From Magicicada septendecula (lineage: Eukaryota; Arthropoda; Insecta; Hemiptera; Cicadidae), in contig CM068370.1 in the NCBI GenBank assembly GCA_034769895.1, positions 46,056,344 to 46,120,343 on the forward strand: a DNA stretch of 64,000 bases, in the 5' to 3' direction. Positions 63,539-64,000 of the stretch are shown here, piece by piece (the stretch's first letter is position 1; each line of letters begins with the position of its first letter). Below the pieces are notes generated by a model. It was not told the origin of the DNA. It saw only the letters and a program-made list of their open reading frames with translations, and made no database searches. Position numbers and translations under genes: made by a program.

Positions 63539-64000
63539 ATGGCAGGAAATAATGAAAGTGAAATAAATGAAATGACTAATATAGAAAATTGTAATGAATC
63601 AAATAGTATGAGCGATTTTGAAATCCACTCGACTCCAAACGTGAGTCAGGAGAATAAAATAAAAAATAATTCAGATGAAACAAATATTACAGAGGATTCA
63701 GGGGTGCAGATAACTCCGACCTCAACAAAATGTAGTAAGTCCGATAACGATATAATGAGTTTTTTACAACAACAATTTAAGGAACAGAATAACAAATTTA
63801 ACGAATTAAATAATAAATTTTACGAATTAAATAATCGTTTAGACAATAATGAGAAAAAATTTGAGACTAAATTCGATGTAATGAGTATCGAGATAAACAA
63901 ACGTTTTGACACTAATGATGCTAAGTTTGAAGTATTAACTAATTCGTTGTGTAGTATTGAAAGTAAAATAAATGAAATATGTAGTGAAACAAAAAGAGAA
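63539..64000 (+). CDS. Gag-like ORF of third element, N-terminal 154 codons (partial)
   Basis: Opens at ATG 63539 with MAGNNESEINEMT, close to the outer element's MAGSNNENDINET, and stays open to the window edge. It includes an HSTP motif (shared with 24461), a Ser/Thr/Asn-rich acidic segment, and coiled-coil heptads NKFNELNNKFYELNNRLD, then KFETKFDVMS and KRFDTNDAKFE. It ends LTNSLCSIESKINEICSETK, almost identical to the inner element. The start is about 200 bp after the primer-binding-like site, as in its relatives. Function unknown; presumed Gag equivalent. Confidence 0.8.
   Translation, partial: MAGNNESEINEMTNIENCNESNSMSDFEIHSTPNVSQENKIKNNSDETNITEDSGVQITPTSTKCSKSDNDIMSFLQQQFKEQNNKFNELNNKFYELNNRLDNNEKKFETKFDVMSIEINKRFDTNDAKFEVLTNSLCSIESKINEICSETKRE

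Larger units (their letters stand above)
62199..64000 (+). mobile_element. Third pol-less LTR retroelement, 5' part (runs off the window)
   Basis: A putative 5' LTR (62199-63337, 1139 bp) starts TGTAACGGAACGAATTTTG and ends ATTTAACA. It is followed by ATGGCGCATCCGATACAGGGACG (primer-binding-like, 63338-63360, given here as the site's span) and a gag-like ORF at 63539. Only one LTR is in view, so the boundaries are inferred from likeness to the two complete elements. A GA run lies at 62990-63014. Also antisense to ELAV. Confidence 0.75.

Overview
This is an AT-rich animal (almost certainly arthropod) genomic window dominated by transposable elements. The only host gene I can support is an ELAV/Hu-family neuronal RNA-binding protein on the minus strand. 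Two of its exons are visible: the exon ending RRM2 plus hinge (60240-60465) and the terminal RRM3 exon with the stop codon (19491-19815). Both have canonical splice sites with matching phase, so one intron of about 40.4 kb (19816-60239) fills most of the window. Earlier exons lie beyond 64000. I cannot tell which ELAV paralogue it is or name the species.

Left part (1-17.5 kb, downstream of the gene): the end of a Penelope-like element (PLE) with a hammerhead-ribozyme motif; a tRNA-derived SINE fragment; an old LINE split by a hAT transposon that still shows its terminal inverted repeats and an 8-bp target duplication; a broken IS630/Tc1/mariner transposase with about 82 residues between its second D and its E (DD82E, Sailor-like); a 260-bp repeat present on both sides of that block; and a GC-rich island with 28-bp identical ends and a perfect Lys-type primer-binding site.

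Intron (19.8-60.2 kb): the most interesting object is a family of LTR retroelements that has LTRs, primer-binding sites and one long gag-like ORF, but no recognisable pol. One copy (20718-36362) was interrupted in its ORF by a related copy (23180-31177), with a GGGG target duplication; removing the inner copy rejoins the reading frame. A third member begins at 62199 and runs off the window. Downstream of the ORF, the two complete members share an RNA region whose stems are kept by different base pairs while short loops and linkers stay the same, and a second hairpin just before the 3' LTR. The intron also holds a hairpin-ended element swollen by about 21 copies of a 160-bp repeat, a second decayed Sailor-like transposase, LINE and hAT remnants, and five copies of a repeat family carrying hammerhead motifs, counting one embedded in the satellite array. 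One hammerhead (51343-51387) is complete and lies in the sense direction of the ELAV pre-mRNA.

The LTR elements, the intronic LINE remnant and the intronic transposase all point to the plus strand, antisense to the host gene. Long stretches between them are AT-rich with no gene that I can support.
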